DNA of 62,507 nucleotides from the NCBI RefSeq assembly GCF_003385495.1, contig NZ_QNUH01000021.1:1-62507 (forward strand), written 5' to 3'. Positions 1 through 9,095 of the stretch are shown in pieces. The notes beneath the pieces were generated by a model, which saw only the letters and a program-made list of their open reading frames with translations, had not been told where the DNA came from and made no database searches. Made by a program: the position numbers and the translations under genes. Origin of the DNA: Chryseobacterium elymi. Lineage in GTDB: Bacteria > Bacteroidota > Bacteroidia > Flavobacteriales > Weeksellaceae. The stretch's first letter is position 1, and the number at the start of each line of letters is the position of its first letter.

Positions 1-114
1 CCAACCAGCCGCAATATTCGTATCAAAGATATTCTTAGCTCTAATGATATCAGATTTTTTTTAGCTATTCTAATTCCTAAAAGTACATTGCAGGGTGCTG
101 GCTATACATGGTAA
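1..114 (+). CDS. C-terminal end of an upstream protein (partial)
   Basis: Frame 1 is open from the window edge for 37 codons and ends in TAA at 112-114. The translation ends in LQGAGYTW. The two other forward frames close earlier. The stretch has a beta-strand-like alternation (IRIKDI, RFFLAILIP) that would suit the end of a secreted or surface domain like those downstream, but this is too short to name. The start lies outside the window. It could also be chance open frame. Confidence 0.4.
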   Translation, partial: PTSRNIRIKDILSSNDIRFFLAILIPKSTLQGAGYTW

Positions 115-477
115 TTAACCCAAGAATAAGCTTCCAACTTAATTAATGTTAATAGATCATTAGCAATAAATATCTATGCGTTTATCGATATATGTCGATG
201 CAAATTCTTTATAATTTTCATTGAATGTCGGTAATTTTGTAATAAGATAATTATTTAAAGAGCTTTTAATTTATAAAATATTTATTTGCTTTAAATATGA
301 GTAAAAAGGTAATCCATTTCAATAATTGGAGCCAAGTACAATATTAGAATGTAGCCCAAGGGATTTTTTGGATTCTAAGAACATAAATGAACACTGTATT
401 CAGCCTCCTCTCCATTCTCATTGATCCCTGGAATCACAGGAAGAGGCTGCTTTTTAACTTTTTTTAATATACTAAGG
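115..477. other. Intergenic region with a terminator-like hairpin at its end
   Basis: About 360 AT-rich bases without a convincing gene. The only clear structure is the GC-rich hairpin at 401-449, listed separately. No TAnnTTTG box at a sensible distance from the next start was recognised. Confidence 0.5.
401..466 (+). terminator. Terminator-like hairpin just upstream of the C1q-like gene
   Basis: CAGCCTCCTC at 401-410 pairs with GAAGAGGCTG at 440-449, ten positions with one mismatch, followed by T-rich sequence (CTTTTTAACTTTTTTT). It ends only about 12 nt before the ATG at 478. It either terminates upstream transcription or acts as a leader attenuator of the next gene. The same CAGCCTC/GAGGCTG core recurs in the bidirectional terminator near 11.63 kb. 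Confidence 0.6.
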
Positions 478-1218
478 ATGAAAAAAACACTTTTTTTATT
501 GACCTTTTCAATATGTGCGCCAGCATTTGCTCAGGTTGGTGTAGGCACCTCAACTCCTCAAAAAAGTCTTCATGTGAATGGTTCGTTACAAATTACGAAC
601 GAACTTAATGTTGGAGGCAATAGTAATACTGCAGGCTCAGCAGGTATGATTGGCCAGGTACTGAAATCGAATGGACCAGGTGCTGCACCTTCATGGCAAA
701 CTTTAGCAGGTGTTCCCACATCTACAGGAACAGTAATAGCTGTTAACGGACAGTTTTTAGTTGCACAGGAAATTACCGTTCAAATGACTGCTGATATGAC
801 GGGCGCTGGTTCTCCGGGTGCTACGGTAGCCAATCCCATTGGCAATCTGAATAATGAAATTATTGATAACGAAAATCTGTATACAGGAACAGCTGCAACC
901 AATTCTTTTAAAGTTTCTGCTGACGGGGTTTATCAGGTTAATATGAACGTACAGATTTCCACAGCCAATGGAACCTCACCGGTTATTGGTATATGGAATA
1001 ATAACACTGGAATGTGGGTAGCCAGGGTAAATGACACGTATGCAGCACCAACCGGCGGCTTACAAACATATACTTTAATTACTTCGATTCCGATGCAGGC
1101 AGCAAACACCTATTCGTTTAGAGCTATAAATACGCAAGATTATACGCTCAAGTATTCAAGCTCCGGTTCAACTGGTTCAGGTCCTGTGACACAAGTTTCT
1201 GTAAGACGATTAAAATAA
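478..1218 (+). CDS. Secreted surface protein with C1q/TNF-like C-terminal domain
   Basis: A 246-residue exported protein. The start chosen is ATG 478, because it gives a textbook signal peptide (MKKTLFLLTFSICAPAFAQ); the open frame runs further upstream only through a TTG and across the terminator hairpin. The mature N-terminus, VGVGTSTPQKSLHVNGSL, is the short beta motif found at the start of many flavobacterial surface proteins. The last ~140 residues (FLVAQEITVQM, NSFKVSADGVYQVNMNV, YSFRAINTQDYTLKY) look like a C1q-type jelly roll. The protein at 9652 has a related layout. The function is unknown; adhesion or surface-layer roles are possible. No type IX sorting domain is seen. Confidence 0.8.
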   Translation: MKKTLFLLTFSICAPAFAQVGVGTSTPQKSLHVNGSLQITNELNVGGNSNTAGSAGMIGQVLKSNGPGAAPSWQTLAGVPTSTGTVIAVNGQFLVAQEITVQMTADMTGAGSPGATVANPIGNLNNEIIDNENLYTGTAATNSFKVSADGVYQVNMNVQISTANGTSPVIGIWNNNTGMWVARVNDTYAAPTGGLQTYTLITSIPMQAANTYSFRAINTQDYTLKYSSSGSTGSGPVTQVSVRRLK

Positions 1219-1277
1219 GCAGGTAAAATATAAATTAAAAGTCAAGGTATTAAATACCAGTTCTTAATTTTTGAAAT

Positions 1278-1314
1278 AAGATAAGCACCTATTGATCAGG
1301 TGCTTATCTTGTCT
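1278..1314 (+). terminator. Hairpin terminator after the C1q-like gene
   Basis: A 13-bp perfect stem, AAGATAAGCACCT at 1278-1290 with AGGTGCTTATCTT at 1298-1310, has a 7-nt loop. It lies 60 nt past the stop codon. The T-tract after it is weak. Confidence 0.7.
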
Positions 1315-1631
1315 GATCTGTTTCAGTTTAGATAAATTGAGAGATAGGCACTGCTATACGTATCATGGCTTAAAATTCAAACTTGCTCTTCTTAATGCAT
1401 TGAAAAATGTAGTTTTTTTAGAAAAATTCTACATATCTCTGCATAATTTTTATTTATCTTGATTCTGAATTTTCGAATATAATTCGTAGAATAAAATTAA
1501 TATGACAATCATATTTTTATTTAGTGTTATTATATTAAAGTAATGTTTAATTTCATTAAATTTAGGTGTGCTGATTGTGTTTAATGCTCGGCTCAGAATA
1601 AATTACTTATTGGATGCTTATCTAAAAATAT
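1311..1631. other. Intergenic region, AT-rich, no gene seen
   Basis: About 320 bases between the terminator and the TPR/HTH regulator. It contains only AT-rich imperfect hairpins, such as TGTAG/CTACA arms around 1406-1432. A promoter for the next gene should lie here, but no full TAnnTTTG box was recognised. Confidence 0.4.
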
Positions 1632-3071
1632 ATGTACCGTTTTATTTTACCCTTTTTTTTGTTACTTTCCTGTGTATTTTATGCTCAGCAGCTATCTCCT
1701 TCAGAAATAGATGAACTGCAGAAAGATAAGTATTATCAATATTTTCAGGAAGAAAAATTCTATGAAGGTATAGAGTTCAGTAAACAAACAATTAAGCTGT
1801 CAGAAAAAATTAATTATGCTAAGGGGAAAGCACGGGGATACACTTATATTGCAGGTTTTCTGCATTCCCTAGGAAATTATAATGAAGTGCTGCAGTATCT
1901 TCAAAAAGCAGAAGATTTGGTTTCTGAATATGAAGATGACCCTGTTTTACTATCATCATTGTTTACATTGTATGGAAAAAATTACTATGTATTGGGTTTC
2001 ACTGAAAAATCAAATGAAAACTATAATAAGGCATTAAAAGAGGCTTTTAAATTAAAGGACAAAAAGCAGAAACAAAAACGACTGCATTTTATTTACGGAA
2101 GTAAAGCTGTCAATTTTGGATTACTCAAGGATAATGATTCAATGTATTATTATGTGCATAAAGCATATAAAATTTCTCCCCGGGTAGTGGAAGCAACTAA
2201 CCTTACCGATTATTTTATCACCCAAAAAAAGAACGAAGATTCCGCGAAATTTTACCTGGATAAAGCTGAAAATCTTTTAAAAATATCTACGGAAACATTT
2301 GATTATTTGGTGTTTAATTATATGTCGGGTCGGTATTATAAGAATAAAGGTGAGTACAGTAAAGCCTTGGTGTTTTATGAAAATTCACTTGAAGCATCCA
2401 TCAGAATGAAGAGACCTAAAAATGTAATGAAGAATTATAAAGACATAGCTGAAATATATAGTTCTCAAAACAACGTCTATAAAGCTAATGAGTATTTACT
2501 GAAATACACAAAACTCAGAGATAGTTTAGCTGAGAATAATGTGTTGGCTATACAAGCTACCGAAAAAAAAATTATTAATGATGAAAAGAAACAGAGCCAA
2601 AATTCAAACATGAAGTTGTATTATATTTTAGGAGGATTGTTTTTAGGAGTTATAATAATCAGTGTGCTGAGTTTTTCACATTATATGAAAAATAAGAAAA
2701 AAGACTTTTTGCTTACGAAAAATATGGCAGCTATTTTACAGCAAGATCAACAGGTAAGAGAGCTGAAGAAAAAAGTAAATGAAAGTTTCGAAGAAGTCAT
2801 ACAGCTGGCAAAAGAAAACAGCCCTGAATTCTGGGGTCGCTTTCAGGAGGTATACCCAGATTTCCGCGGAAGAATATTAACAATTAATCCTAATTTGAAA
2901 ACCTCGGAGCTTATACTATGTGCCTATATTTATCTGGGATTTAATACAAAAGATATTGCTCAATATACTTTTAAAGCTGTACAGACTATAAAAAATAATA
3001 AATACAATCTTAGAAAAAGGCTGAATGTTCCCCAACAAGAAGATTTCATATTATGGATGAGGATAATTTAA
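1632..3071 (+). CDS. TPR-containing membrane-anchored LuxR-like regulator
   Basis: This 479-residue protein is probably a one-component regulator spanning the inner membrane. An N-terminal signal or anchor (residues 1-18) is followed by tetratricopeptide-like helical repeats to about residue 300. A single transmembrane helix lies near 328-350 (LYYILGGLFLGVIIISVLSF), then a short coiled coil, then a C-terminal HTH with SELILCAYIYLGF and TKDIAQYTFKAVQTIKNNKY. Proteins of this plan in Bacteroidota carry periplasmic TPR sensors and a cytoplasmic LuxR-like DNA-binding tail; there is no receiver or kinase domain. The next gene is a shortened paralogue of its C-terminal half. The ligand and targets are unknown. 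Confidence 0.8.
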   Translation: MYRFILPFFLLLSCVFYAQQLSPSEIDELQKDKYYQYFQEEKFYEGIEFSKQTIKLSEKINYAKGKARGYTYIAGFLHSLGNYNEVLQYLQKAEDLVSEYEDDPVLLSSLFTLYGKNYYVLGFTEKSNENYNKALKEAFKLKDKKQKQKRLHFIYGSKAVNFGLLKDNDSMYYYVHKAYKISPRVVEATNLTDYFITQKKNEDSAKFYLDKAENLLKISTETFDYLVFNYMSGRYYKNKGEYSKALVFYENSLEASIRMKRPKNVMKNYKDIAEIYSSQNNVYKANEYLLKYTKLRDSLAENNVLAIQATEKKIINDEKKQSQNSNMKLYYILGGLFLGVIIISVLSFSHYMKNKKKDFLLTKNMAAILQQDQQVRELKKKVNESFEEVIQLAKENSPEFWGRFQEVYPDFRGRILTINPNLKTSELILCAYIYLGFNTKDIAQYTFKAVQTIKNNKYNLRKRLNVPQQEDFILWMRII

Positions 3072-3459
3072 ATAATTTTCCTAATGAAAAGGAACAATTT
3101 TTATTTTGGGAAAATGAGGAAAAGAAATTACAACTAAATAAAAATTTATTGAAATATTAAGTGTCTGTTATTATTATATTTAAATATAAAAGGTACCTCG
3201 TTGGTACCTTATTTTTTTTGATTTCAACTCTGACTTCTTTTGCTTTGTGGTTTAAATTCAGGTTCTATATTAACACTAAAAATTAAAAACACGATGAAAA
3301 AGGATGAATATTTCTGCTTTAAAATGATACTGTACAACGAGCATTTAGGTAAAGGGTCCAAAACAATCGAGTACAATTCATATTTAATAATTGCGGTCTA
3401 AAAAACGCCATTATTAATCATGTCTTTAAGAATTATTAATCAATGATACTTAATTCAGC
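3072..3459. other. Intergenic region with terminator and a possible 35-aa ORF
   Basis: It holds the terminator at 3190-3219. An ATG at 3294 opens a 35-codon frame ending at 3401 (starts MKKDEYFCFKM). That could be a small protein but has no supporting context. A remnant of the tandem duplication that produced the next gene is another possibility. Confidence 0.35.
3190..3219 (+). terminator. Rho-independent terminator after the TPR/HTH gene
   Basis: AAGGTACC (3190-3197) pairs perfectly with GGTACCTT (3203-3210) across a TCGTT loop, followed by ATTTTTTTT. A related GGTAC...CGTTGGTACC element follows the paralogous gene at 3960-3976. Confidence 0.85.
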
Positions 3460-3924
3460 ATGTTAACAAAACAACGTAAAAAAAAGAAAAAGAAAAATCT
3501 TAATATATATTATTTATTAATCGGAAGTGCGGTCACAATTATTCCATTAGTATGCAGGATGCTATCGGCTTCAAATAAAAAGAAAGAAAAAACACAAGCT
3601 CTATTATCGAAACAGAAAACCAGTGAAGCTTTCGATGGAATAATGTATCTGGCTAAGAACAACAGTTCTGAATTTTGGGGGCACTTTCAGGAAAAATATC
3701 CGGATTTTCAGAAAAAATTATTGGAGATCAATTCCAGCCTTAAAGTTTCTGAGCTTATTTTATGCGCCTATATTTATTTGGGGTTTAATACAAAAGATAT
3801 TGCAGAATATACTTTTAAAGCTGTTCAGACTGTGAAAAATAACAAATACAATTTAAGAAAAAGACTTTCCGTTCCTGCAAAAGATGATATGGTGGTATGG
3901 TTTCGAAATAACCTCGATAATTAA
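3460..3924 (+). CDS. Short membrane-anchored HTH protein, truncated paralogue of the TPR regulator
   Basis: A 154-residue protein with a Lys-rich N-terminus (residues 4-12 nearly all Lys), one hydrophobic segment (NIYYLLIGSAVTIIPLVCRM, about 15-34) and then the same HTH domain as the upstream gene. The blocks FWG-FQE-YPDF, SELILCAYIYLGFNTKDIA and FKAVQT-KNNKYNLRKRL are nearly identical in both. It lacks all TPR repeats, so it would be a DNA-binding effector without the sensor. With the related terminator that follows, this suggests tandem duplication with loss of the 5' part, or a dedicated partner that competes with or heterodimerises with the full protein. It is not obviously broken: the frame and C-terminus are intact. 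Confidence 0.75.
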   Translation: MLTKQRKKKKKKNLNIYYLLIGSAVTIIPLVCRMLSASNKKKEKTQALLSKQKTSEAFDGIMYLAKNNSSEFWGHFQEKYPDFQKKLLEINSSLKVSELILCAYIYLGFNTKDIAEYTFKAVQTVKNNKYNLRKRLSVPAKDDMVVWFRNNLDN

Positions 3925-4274
3925 TTAATGTTTTGATTATTAGTTATTTATGTGTTTGTGGTACTCCGTTGGTACCTCTTGTTTTTGCTTCCGATAGAAT
4001 ATTTTTATTGATTTGTAATTGAAAACAAATGGTAAATCTTCGGAACCTTATTAGAAATATGGGATTAAAATTTTTAGACTTATTTCTATAAAATTCGATA
4101 GTCTTATAAAAACACAACACAACAGATGAAAAATACTCTAACACCTACCCATACCTCTTCTATACAGGTATAATAATCTAAATTCTTAATAAGTTGGTAT
4201 TGGGACGATTTATTCTACCCTTTCCTTCTTCTCGCTTTTTGATTAAACACACATTCTAAAAACAAAAAAACACA
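3925..4274. other. Intergenic region upstream of the surface-protein operon
   Basis: It contains a weak GGTAC/GTACC hairpin at 3960-3976, homologous in sequence to the terminator at 3190. The rest is AT-rich and should hold the promoter of the 4275 operon. No perfect TAnnTTTG box was found. Confidence 0.45.
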
Positions 4275-5696
4275 ATGAAAAAAAATGTAATTTCATTAGG
4301 AATTTTCCTAATTTCAACTTTCTCGTTTGCTCAGGTTGGTATAAATACTTCTACTCCCAATCCCGATGCCGCATTGGATATAGTATCAGTTAATAAAGGT
4401 CTTCTGCCTCCAAGACTGGCATTAGTTTCCACAGTTTCCCCGGCACCTCTATCAGTTCACGTGGCGGGAATGGTAGTCTATAACACAGCAACAGTAAATG
4501 ATTTAATTCCGGCATTATATTATAATGACGGTACCAAATGGGTATTGGCAAAAAGCTCAGGAATCACTACCAATGTGTTGAGTTCAACAGGCAATACGAT
4601 TACTTCTACAGTGAATGGAGTTGCTTCAAGTACAACTGCTGTGAAAACAGTGAGCAACACTTCTTCAGGCAACGTCTTATCTACAACGGTCAATGGAGTG
4701 GCAGGTGCTGCTGTTCCTATAATTAACAGTAATGCATTGTCATTATCCGGGAGTAGTCTGACAAGTACAGTGAATGGAATTGCAAGTAATGCGGTTAATC
4801 TGGCTCCTGCTATTACAGCAGCTACTACGAACTTATTAAGCAGCTCGGGTAACACGATGACCTCAACGGTCAACGGGATTGCACGTACGGCACCTATCAT
4901 CAACAGTGTGACCAACACGGTTTCAGGAAATACACTCACTACTACGGTAAACGGGATTTCTTCAGGCTCCGTTACCCTTCCACAGGGAGTTAATATTTAT
5001 AATTCTGATGGGGTGCTTACTAATCATAGAGTGGTTTCTATGAACAGAAAGGAACTTTTCTTTTCAGAAAATTCGGCTAATAACATATTGTTTGATATCG
5101 GATCTACTTTTGCAGGTAATATCCGTCTGTATTCAGTAGGATCTGTTGCCTCCGTAATAAGAGCAGGAGTAGGTTCTTCAAGAATGCTTGATATGGATGT
5201 TCTTAGTAATGGCACCTCTAGAATTATGTCTGCAGGAAACACAGAATTGTTCATAGGTACTACAACCAATTCAGCCCCTTTAATATTTGGTGCTGGTAAT
5301 ACTAGAGCTATACTCACGGGCAGCGGAAATTTCGGGATAGGAACAACGAGCCCTTCGCAAAAGCTGCATGTTATTGGGAACATTTTAGCCTCGGGAACAA
5401 TAACCCCTGATTATGTGTTTGAAAAGCATTTTGATGGAATATCAAAGCTAAAGCCATCTTATACAATGATGGACCTGGAGCAGGTGGAAGAGTATACACG
5501 TCTTAATAAGCATTTACCGGGAGTTCCTTCTGCCTCTGAAATAGAAGCTCAGGGAGGAATTGTACTCAACAGAGCTGCAGAAATAAACCTTGAAAAAATA
5601 GAAGAGCTGTATCTGTATGTTTTTGAATTAAAGAAGGAAATAAAAGCTTTAAAAGAAAAAAATATACATTTGGAAAAAATTATTATCGAAAATTAG
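4275..5696 (+). CDS. Secreted repeat-containing surface protein with coiled-coil tail
   Basis: A 473-residue exported protein with signal peptide MKKNVISLGIFLISTFSFAQ followed by VGINTSTPNPDAALDI. Residues ~95-235 hold five imperfect repeats of 24-30 residues built on (S/T)TVNG(V/I), for example TITSTVNGVASS, LTSTVNGIASNAV and LTTTVNGISSGSV. A fibre-tail-like section (NFGIGTTSPSQKLHVIGNI) leads to a C-terminal domain (YVFEKHFDG, LEQVEEYTRLNKHLPGVPSA) and a terminal Glu/Lys coiled coil. This C-terminus resembles that of phage tail-fibre-like and flavobacterial surface proteins and suggests trimeric assembly. It is the first gene of a closely spaced series running to 11551; the gap to the next is 40 nt. 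Confidence 0.8.
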   Translation: MKKNVISLGIFLISTFSFAQVGINTSTPNPDAALDIVSVNKGLLPPRLALVSTVSPAPLSVHVAGMVVYNTATVNDLIPALYYNDGTKWVLAKSSGITTNVLSSTGNTITSTVNGVASSTTAVKTVSNTSSGNVLSTTVNGVAGAAVPIINSNALSLSGSSLTSTVNGIASNAVNLAPAITAATTNLLSSSGNTMTSTVNGIARTAPIINSVTNTVSGNTLTTTVNGISSGSVTLPQGVNIYNSDGVLTNHRVVSMNRKELFFSENSANNILFDIGSTFAGNIRLYSVGSVASVIRAGVGSSRMLDMDVLSNGTSRIMSAGNTELFIGTTTNSAPLIFGAGNTRAILTGSGNFGIGTTSPSQKLHVIGNILASGTITPDYVFEKHFDGISKLKPSYTMMDLEQVEEYTRLNKHLPGVPSASEIEAQGGIVLNRAAEINLEKIEELYLYVFELKKEIKALKEKNIHLEKIIIEN

Positions 5697-5736
5697 TAAC
5701 TTTAATTGTTTAATTATTAACAATAAAATAAAAATA

Positions 5737-8700
5737 ATGAGATATTTTAACTTTTTATTTAATTTTTTCGCCATATTTTTATTTCTTTCGATAGGGACAA
5801 ATATGGTAAAAGCCCAGGATTCAGATAGTGATGGCATTACAGATGTCATTGATCTGGATGACGATAACGATGGTATTCCGGATGCGGAAGAATCACCGAG
5901 TTGTTTTTATAATGTTTATGAAGCCAACCGGATAAGTTCCGTAGTATCTGCTTTAAATGGAGATACAGGAGATCCTATAGTGGGACAAGATATTCCTGTA
6001 CTGTATAATGACAATTACAATGACGGGGGTATTGCTACTGCATATAATTTTGCAGCGGCTCAAATAATGGTGGCAGGAATGCCCATTTTTACCTTTACGT
6101 ATCCTACCGCTATAGCTTTAAAATCAGTCACGGTAAGTACCTCAGGAGGGCTTACAACACTTACTCGGTATGCCAAGTTATATGGTTCTACCGATGGAGT
6201 ACTTTATACGGAAATCTCCGCCGCAAGTAATATTGCGAACGCAACCATTACATTTACCAATAATTCTACTGCGTTATATACGTCTTATCAGATAAGATAT
6301 ATAGGCTCATCTACCGCAGGTAATTTAACTACGGGAGCCGCAGATACCGCCGCAATACATGAGATTTCATCCATTGTTGCATCAGTGCCAGCCTATATTC
6401 CTTCGGCACATCCAAAACCGGGGCCCTGTCTCGAAGATTTGGATAGCGATGGAACGCCCAATCATTTGGATTCCGACAGTGACGGAGATGGCTGTTCCGA
6501 TGCTTATGAAGGAGGAGCTACTATTAGCAATACGGTAAGCGTGGTACCCGGACCTTATGGAGCCAATGGTTTGGCGAATGCGGTAGAAACGAGTGCAGAT
6601 AGCGGACAGGTTTCCTATGTTTCCACGTATGCAAAATATGCCAGCAATTCTAATCAAAACCTGTGTACCGATACAGATAATGACGGAGTTCCCAATCCTA
6701 TTGATATAGATGATGATAACGATGGAGTGCTAGATACCACCGAAGGAGACTTCTGCGGAAGAATAAACAGGAATATCAGAGTAGGGTATTTAGCAAGTGG
6801 TGTTGGAGACGCCGGTCTGGCTTCCAATATGCTATTAAACCTGAATAACTTTGGTCCCTACGGTACATATAATAAAACCACGGGAATCACTTTGGTCCCT
6901 TTTGCCACTGAAGCCAGTATCACTGAAGCCAGTTTATTGGCCAACACTATAGACGTTTTTTTTGTAGGATCTTCCGCTAATGATGCTACCACCAGTGCAG
7001 ATAAGGTATCTACAGCTCTCAATACCAGATTAATTACCTGGGCTCAGAATAACAGTAAATCTATATTTGTCCTTCAAAATAATGCTGTTGATTATGGGTA
7101 TACCATTACCAATAATAATGTGAATCCCAACACCCCTTCGGGAACAATAGGAACCAATACCTATACTAACGGATACTGGCCGACAACTGCTTTAAATCAA
7201 TCAGGGACAGTCCAGATGACGATTCAGTCCAATACAAGACAGTTTGATATTCTGATGACAGATGCCAATCTCAGACCTGTAGTGATTACAGATAGAGGAT
7301 ATAATTTGCTGATCTTCCCGGATGCTACCATATATAATGCTGAATCCGGTATGATCACTCCGACGACCAATGACCAAAAGGCCATTGCAGACACCTGGAC
7401 CTACTTCTTTGATAGGTTTGTAGCTCCTCAATGTACAACATTAGATACCGATGGAGATGGTATTCCTAATCATTTGGATCTCGATTCCGATGGAGATACT
7501 TGTAGTGATGCTTTAGAATCGGGAGCAACAACTTCTTTAACTCCTAATTTTGCCTTTACTTCATTGGCAGGTACGGCAACAGATACCGACAGTGACGGTT
7601 TAGCAGATATTGTAGATACCAATACCAATGGAATTCCTGATTATTTGAGTACATATGATCCTCAGGCATTGGATGCTACGATCAGGAAATGTCAGGATAG
7701 TGACGGAGATATTCTGCCAGATGCTGCAGATTTGGATGATGATAATGATGGTATATTGGATATCAATGAAGGCAACGTTTGTAGTGGATTGACGAGAAAT
7801 CTGAGAATAGGGTATCTAAATACAGCTCTTGGAAGAAACGGATTAATGATCAATATGTTGAGCAATACAGCTAATTTCAGTTATACAGGCACTTATAATA
7901 AAATTCCCGGAGTCACTTTTATACCTTATGCTACGGAAGCTTCCATTACAGAAGCTCAGTTATTGACAGATAATATAGATATATTCTATGTAGGATCATC
8001 TGCAGCTGATGCCCAGACTTCGGCAGATAAGCTTTCAGCAGCAGTGAATGCAAGAATATTGTCCTGGGCGGATAATAATAGCAAAGGAGTGATTGTATCT
8101 CAAAATAATGCGACTGATTATGGATACCAGATCACTAATAATAATGTCAATACAGATGTACCTTACGGGCCTATCGGAGATGCTGTTTTTGCCAACGGAT
8201 ATTGGCCGGAAAGTACATTTAATCAATCAGGAGCGATACAGATGACAGTTGCTTCCTTAACCAGGACATACGAAACTGCTATGGTGGATGCCAATGGTAA
8301 GGCTGTTTTTATCCGTGATGCAGGCCGAAAAGTAGTTGTACTTCCGGATGCAACAGTTTTTAGTACCTATGAAACAACTTCAACAATTACAAACGCTGAA
8401 TTAAGAATAGCAGCAGATGTTTGGGCGTATGGTTTTGATGTGTTTTTGGATGGATTTGAGCAATGTACAACTATAGATACCGATAATGATGGGATTCCTA
8501 ATCATCTAGATCTGGATTCTGATAATGACGGATGTTTGGATGCTTTGGAAGGAGCGGCTGCTATAACGAACTCTCAGTTGGTTAATGCAGGTGGAAGTGT
8601 AACGGTAGGACCCGGATCTACAGCTTCTAATCAGAACTTATGTACTGGTTCGTCTTGTATAGATGTTAATGGTATTCCTACTATTGTTGGAGCAGCAGGG

Positions 8701-9066
8701 CAAGGAATAGGTGACTCTCAGAATGCCTCCATAAGTTCAGGATGTTTCTGCTATAAGCCTGCAGTACTGGCCGGAACCGTATTGGATACTAAGTCTGGTA
8801 TAACAGCACTGGGAAGAGCGGGAACAGACAACAGCAATTGGCCAATGGTTCGTAAAGGAGCCTGGACAGCACTGGAAGCCAAAACCAAAGGATTTGTAGT
8901 GAACAGGATTCCTCTGACGGCTCAGGTAGATGCTATTGCTACCCCTGTTGAAGGAATGATGGTGTATGATGAAGAAGCTGACTGCTTAAAGATCTATACC
9001 ACCACAAATAATGGAACTTCATTCAGCTGGCAGTGTTTCAATACGCAAACCTGTCCAGACTATTAG
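5737..9066 (+). CDS. Giant secreted thrombospondin type-3 repeat protein
   Basis: An 1109-residue exported protein with signal peptide ending VKAQ. Several thrombospondin type-3 calcium-binding motifs (DSDSDGITDVIDLDDDNDGI near 28-47; others near 235, 310, 570, 660 and 915) alternate with globular blocks. Two blocks, starting near residues 345 and 687, are internal duplicates: NIRVGYL/NLRIGYL, TYNK, PFATEASITEA/PYATEASITEA, VFFVGSSANDA/IFYVGSSAADA. The last ~105 residues form a module (CYKPAV, NWPMVRKGAWT, LEAKTKGFV, FNTQTCP) shared with the minus-strand protein at 12232-15918. No canonical type IX sorting signal is seen, so the shared module may be the retention or anchoring part. Calcium binding is inferred from the motif; the role is unknown. 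Confidence 0.85.
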   Translation: MRYFNFLFNFFAIFLFLSIGTNMVKAQDSDSDGITDVIDLDDDNDGIPDAEESPSCFYNVYEANRISSVVSALNGDTGDPIVGQDIPVLYNDNYNDGGIATAYNFAAAQIMVAGMPIFTFTYPTAIALKSVTVSTSGGLTTLTRYAKLYGSTDGVLYTEISAASNIANATITFTNNSTALYTSYQIRYIGSSTAGNLTTGAADTAAIHEISSIVASVPAYIPSAHPKPGPCLEDLDSDGTPNHLDSDSDGDGCSDAYEGGATISNTVSVVPGPYGANGLANAVETSADSGQVSYVSTYAKYASNSNQNLCTDTDNDGVPNPIDIDDDNDGVLDTTEGDFCGRINRNIRVGYLASGVGDAGLASNMLLNLNNFGPYGTYNKTTGITLVPFATEASITEASLLANTIDVFFVGSSANDATTSADKVSTALNTRLITWAQNNSKSIFVLQNNAVDYGYTITNNNVNPNTPSGTIGTNTYTNGYWPTTALNQSGTVQMTIQSNTRQFDILMTDANLRPVVITDRGYNLLIFPDATIYNAESGMITPTTNDQKAIADTWTYFFDRFVAPQCTTLDTDGDGIPNHLDLDSDGDTCSDALESGATTSLTPNFAFTSLAGTATDTDSDGLADIVDTNTNGIPDYLSTYDPQALDATIRKCQDSDGDILPDAADLDDDNDGILDINEGNVCSGLTRNLRIGYLNTALGRNGLMINMLSNTANFSYTGTYNKIPGVTFIPYATEASITEAQLLTDNIDIFYVGSSAADAQTSADKLSAAVNARILSWADNNSKGVIVSQNNATDYGYQITNNNVNTDVPYGPIGDAVFANGYWPESTFNQSGAIQMTVASLTRTYETAMVDANGKAVFIRDAGRKVVVLPDATVFSTYETTSTITNAELRIAADVWAYGFDVFLDGFEQCTTIDTDNDGIPNHLDLDSDNDGCLDALEGAAAITNSQLVNAGGSVTVGPGSTASNQNLCTGSSCIDVNGIPTIVGAAGQGIGDSQNASISSGCFCYKPAVLAGTVLDTKSGITALGRAGTDNSNWPMVRKGAWTALEAKTKGFVVNRIPLTAQVDAIATPVEGMMVYDEEADCLKIYTTTNNGTSFSWQCFNTQTCPDY

Positions 9067-9095
9067 TAACTCTCTCAACTCATAATATTCTCAAA

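Noticed and set aside
4520..4939. Minus-strand frame over the TVNG repeats
   Set aside because: The regular repeat and low stop frequency of the Thr/Ser/Val-rich plus-strand gene open the antisense frame; its repetitive Val/Leu/Pro product mirrors the repeat.
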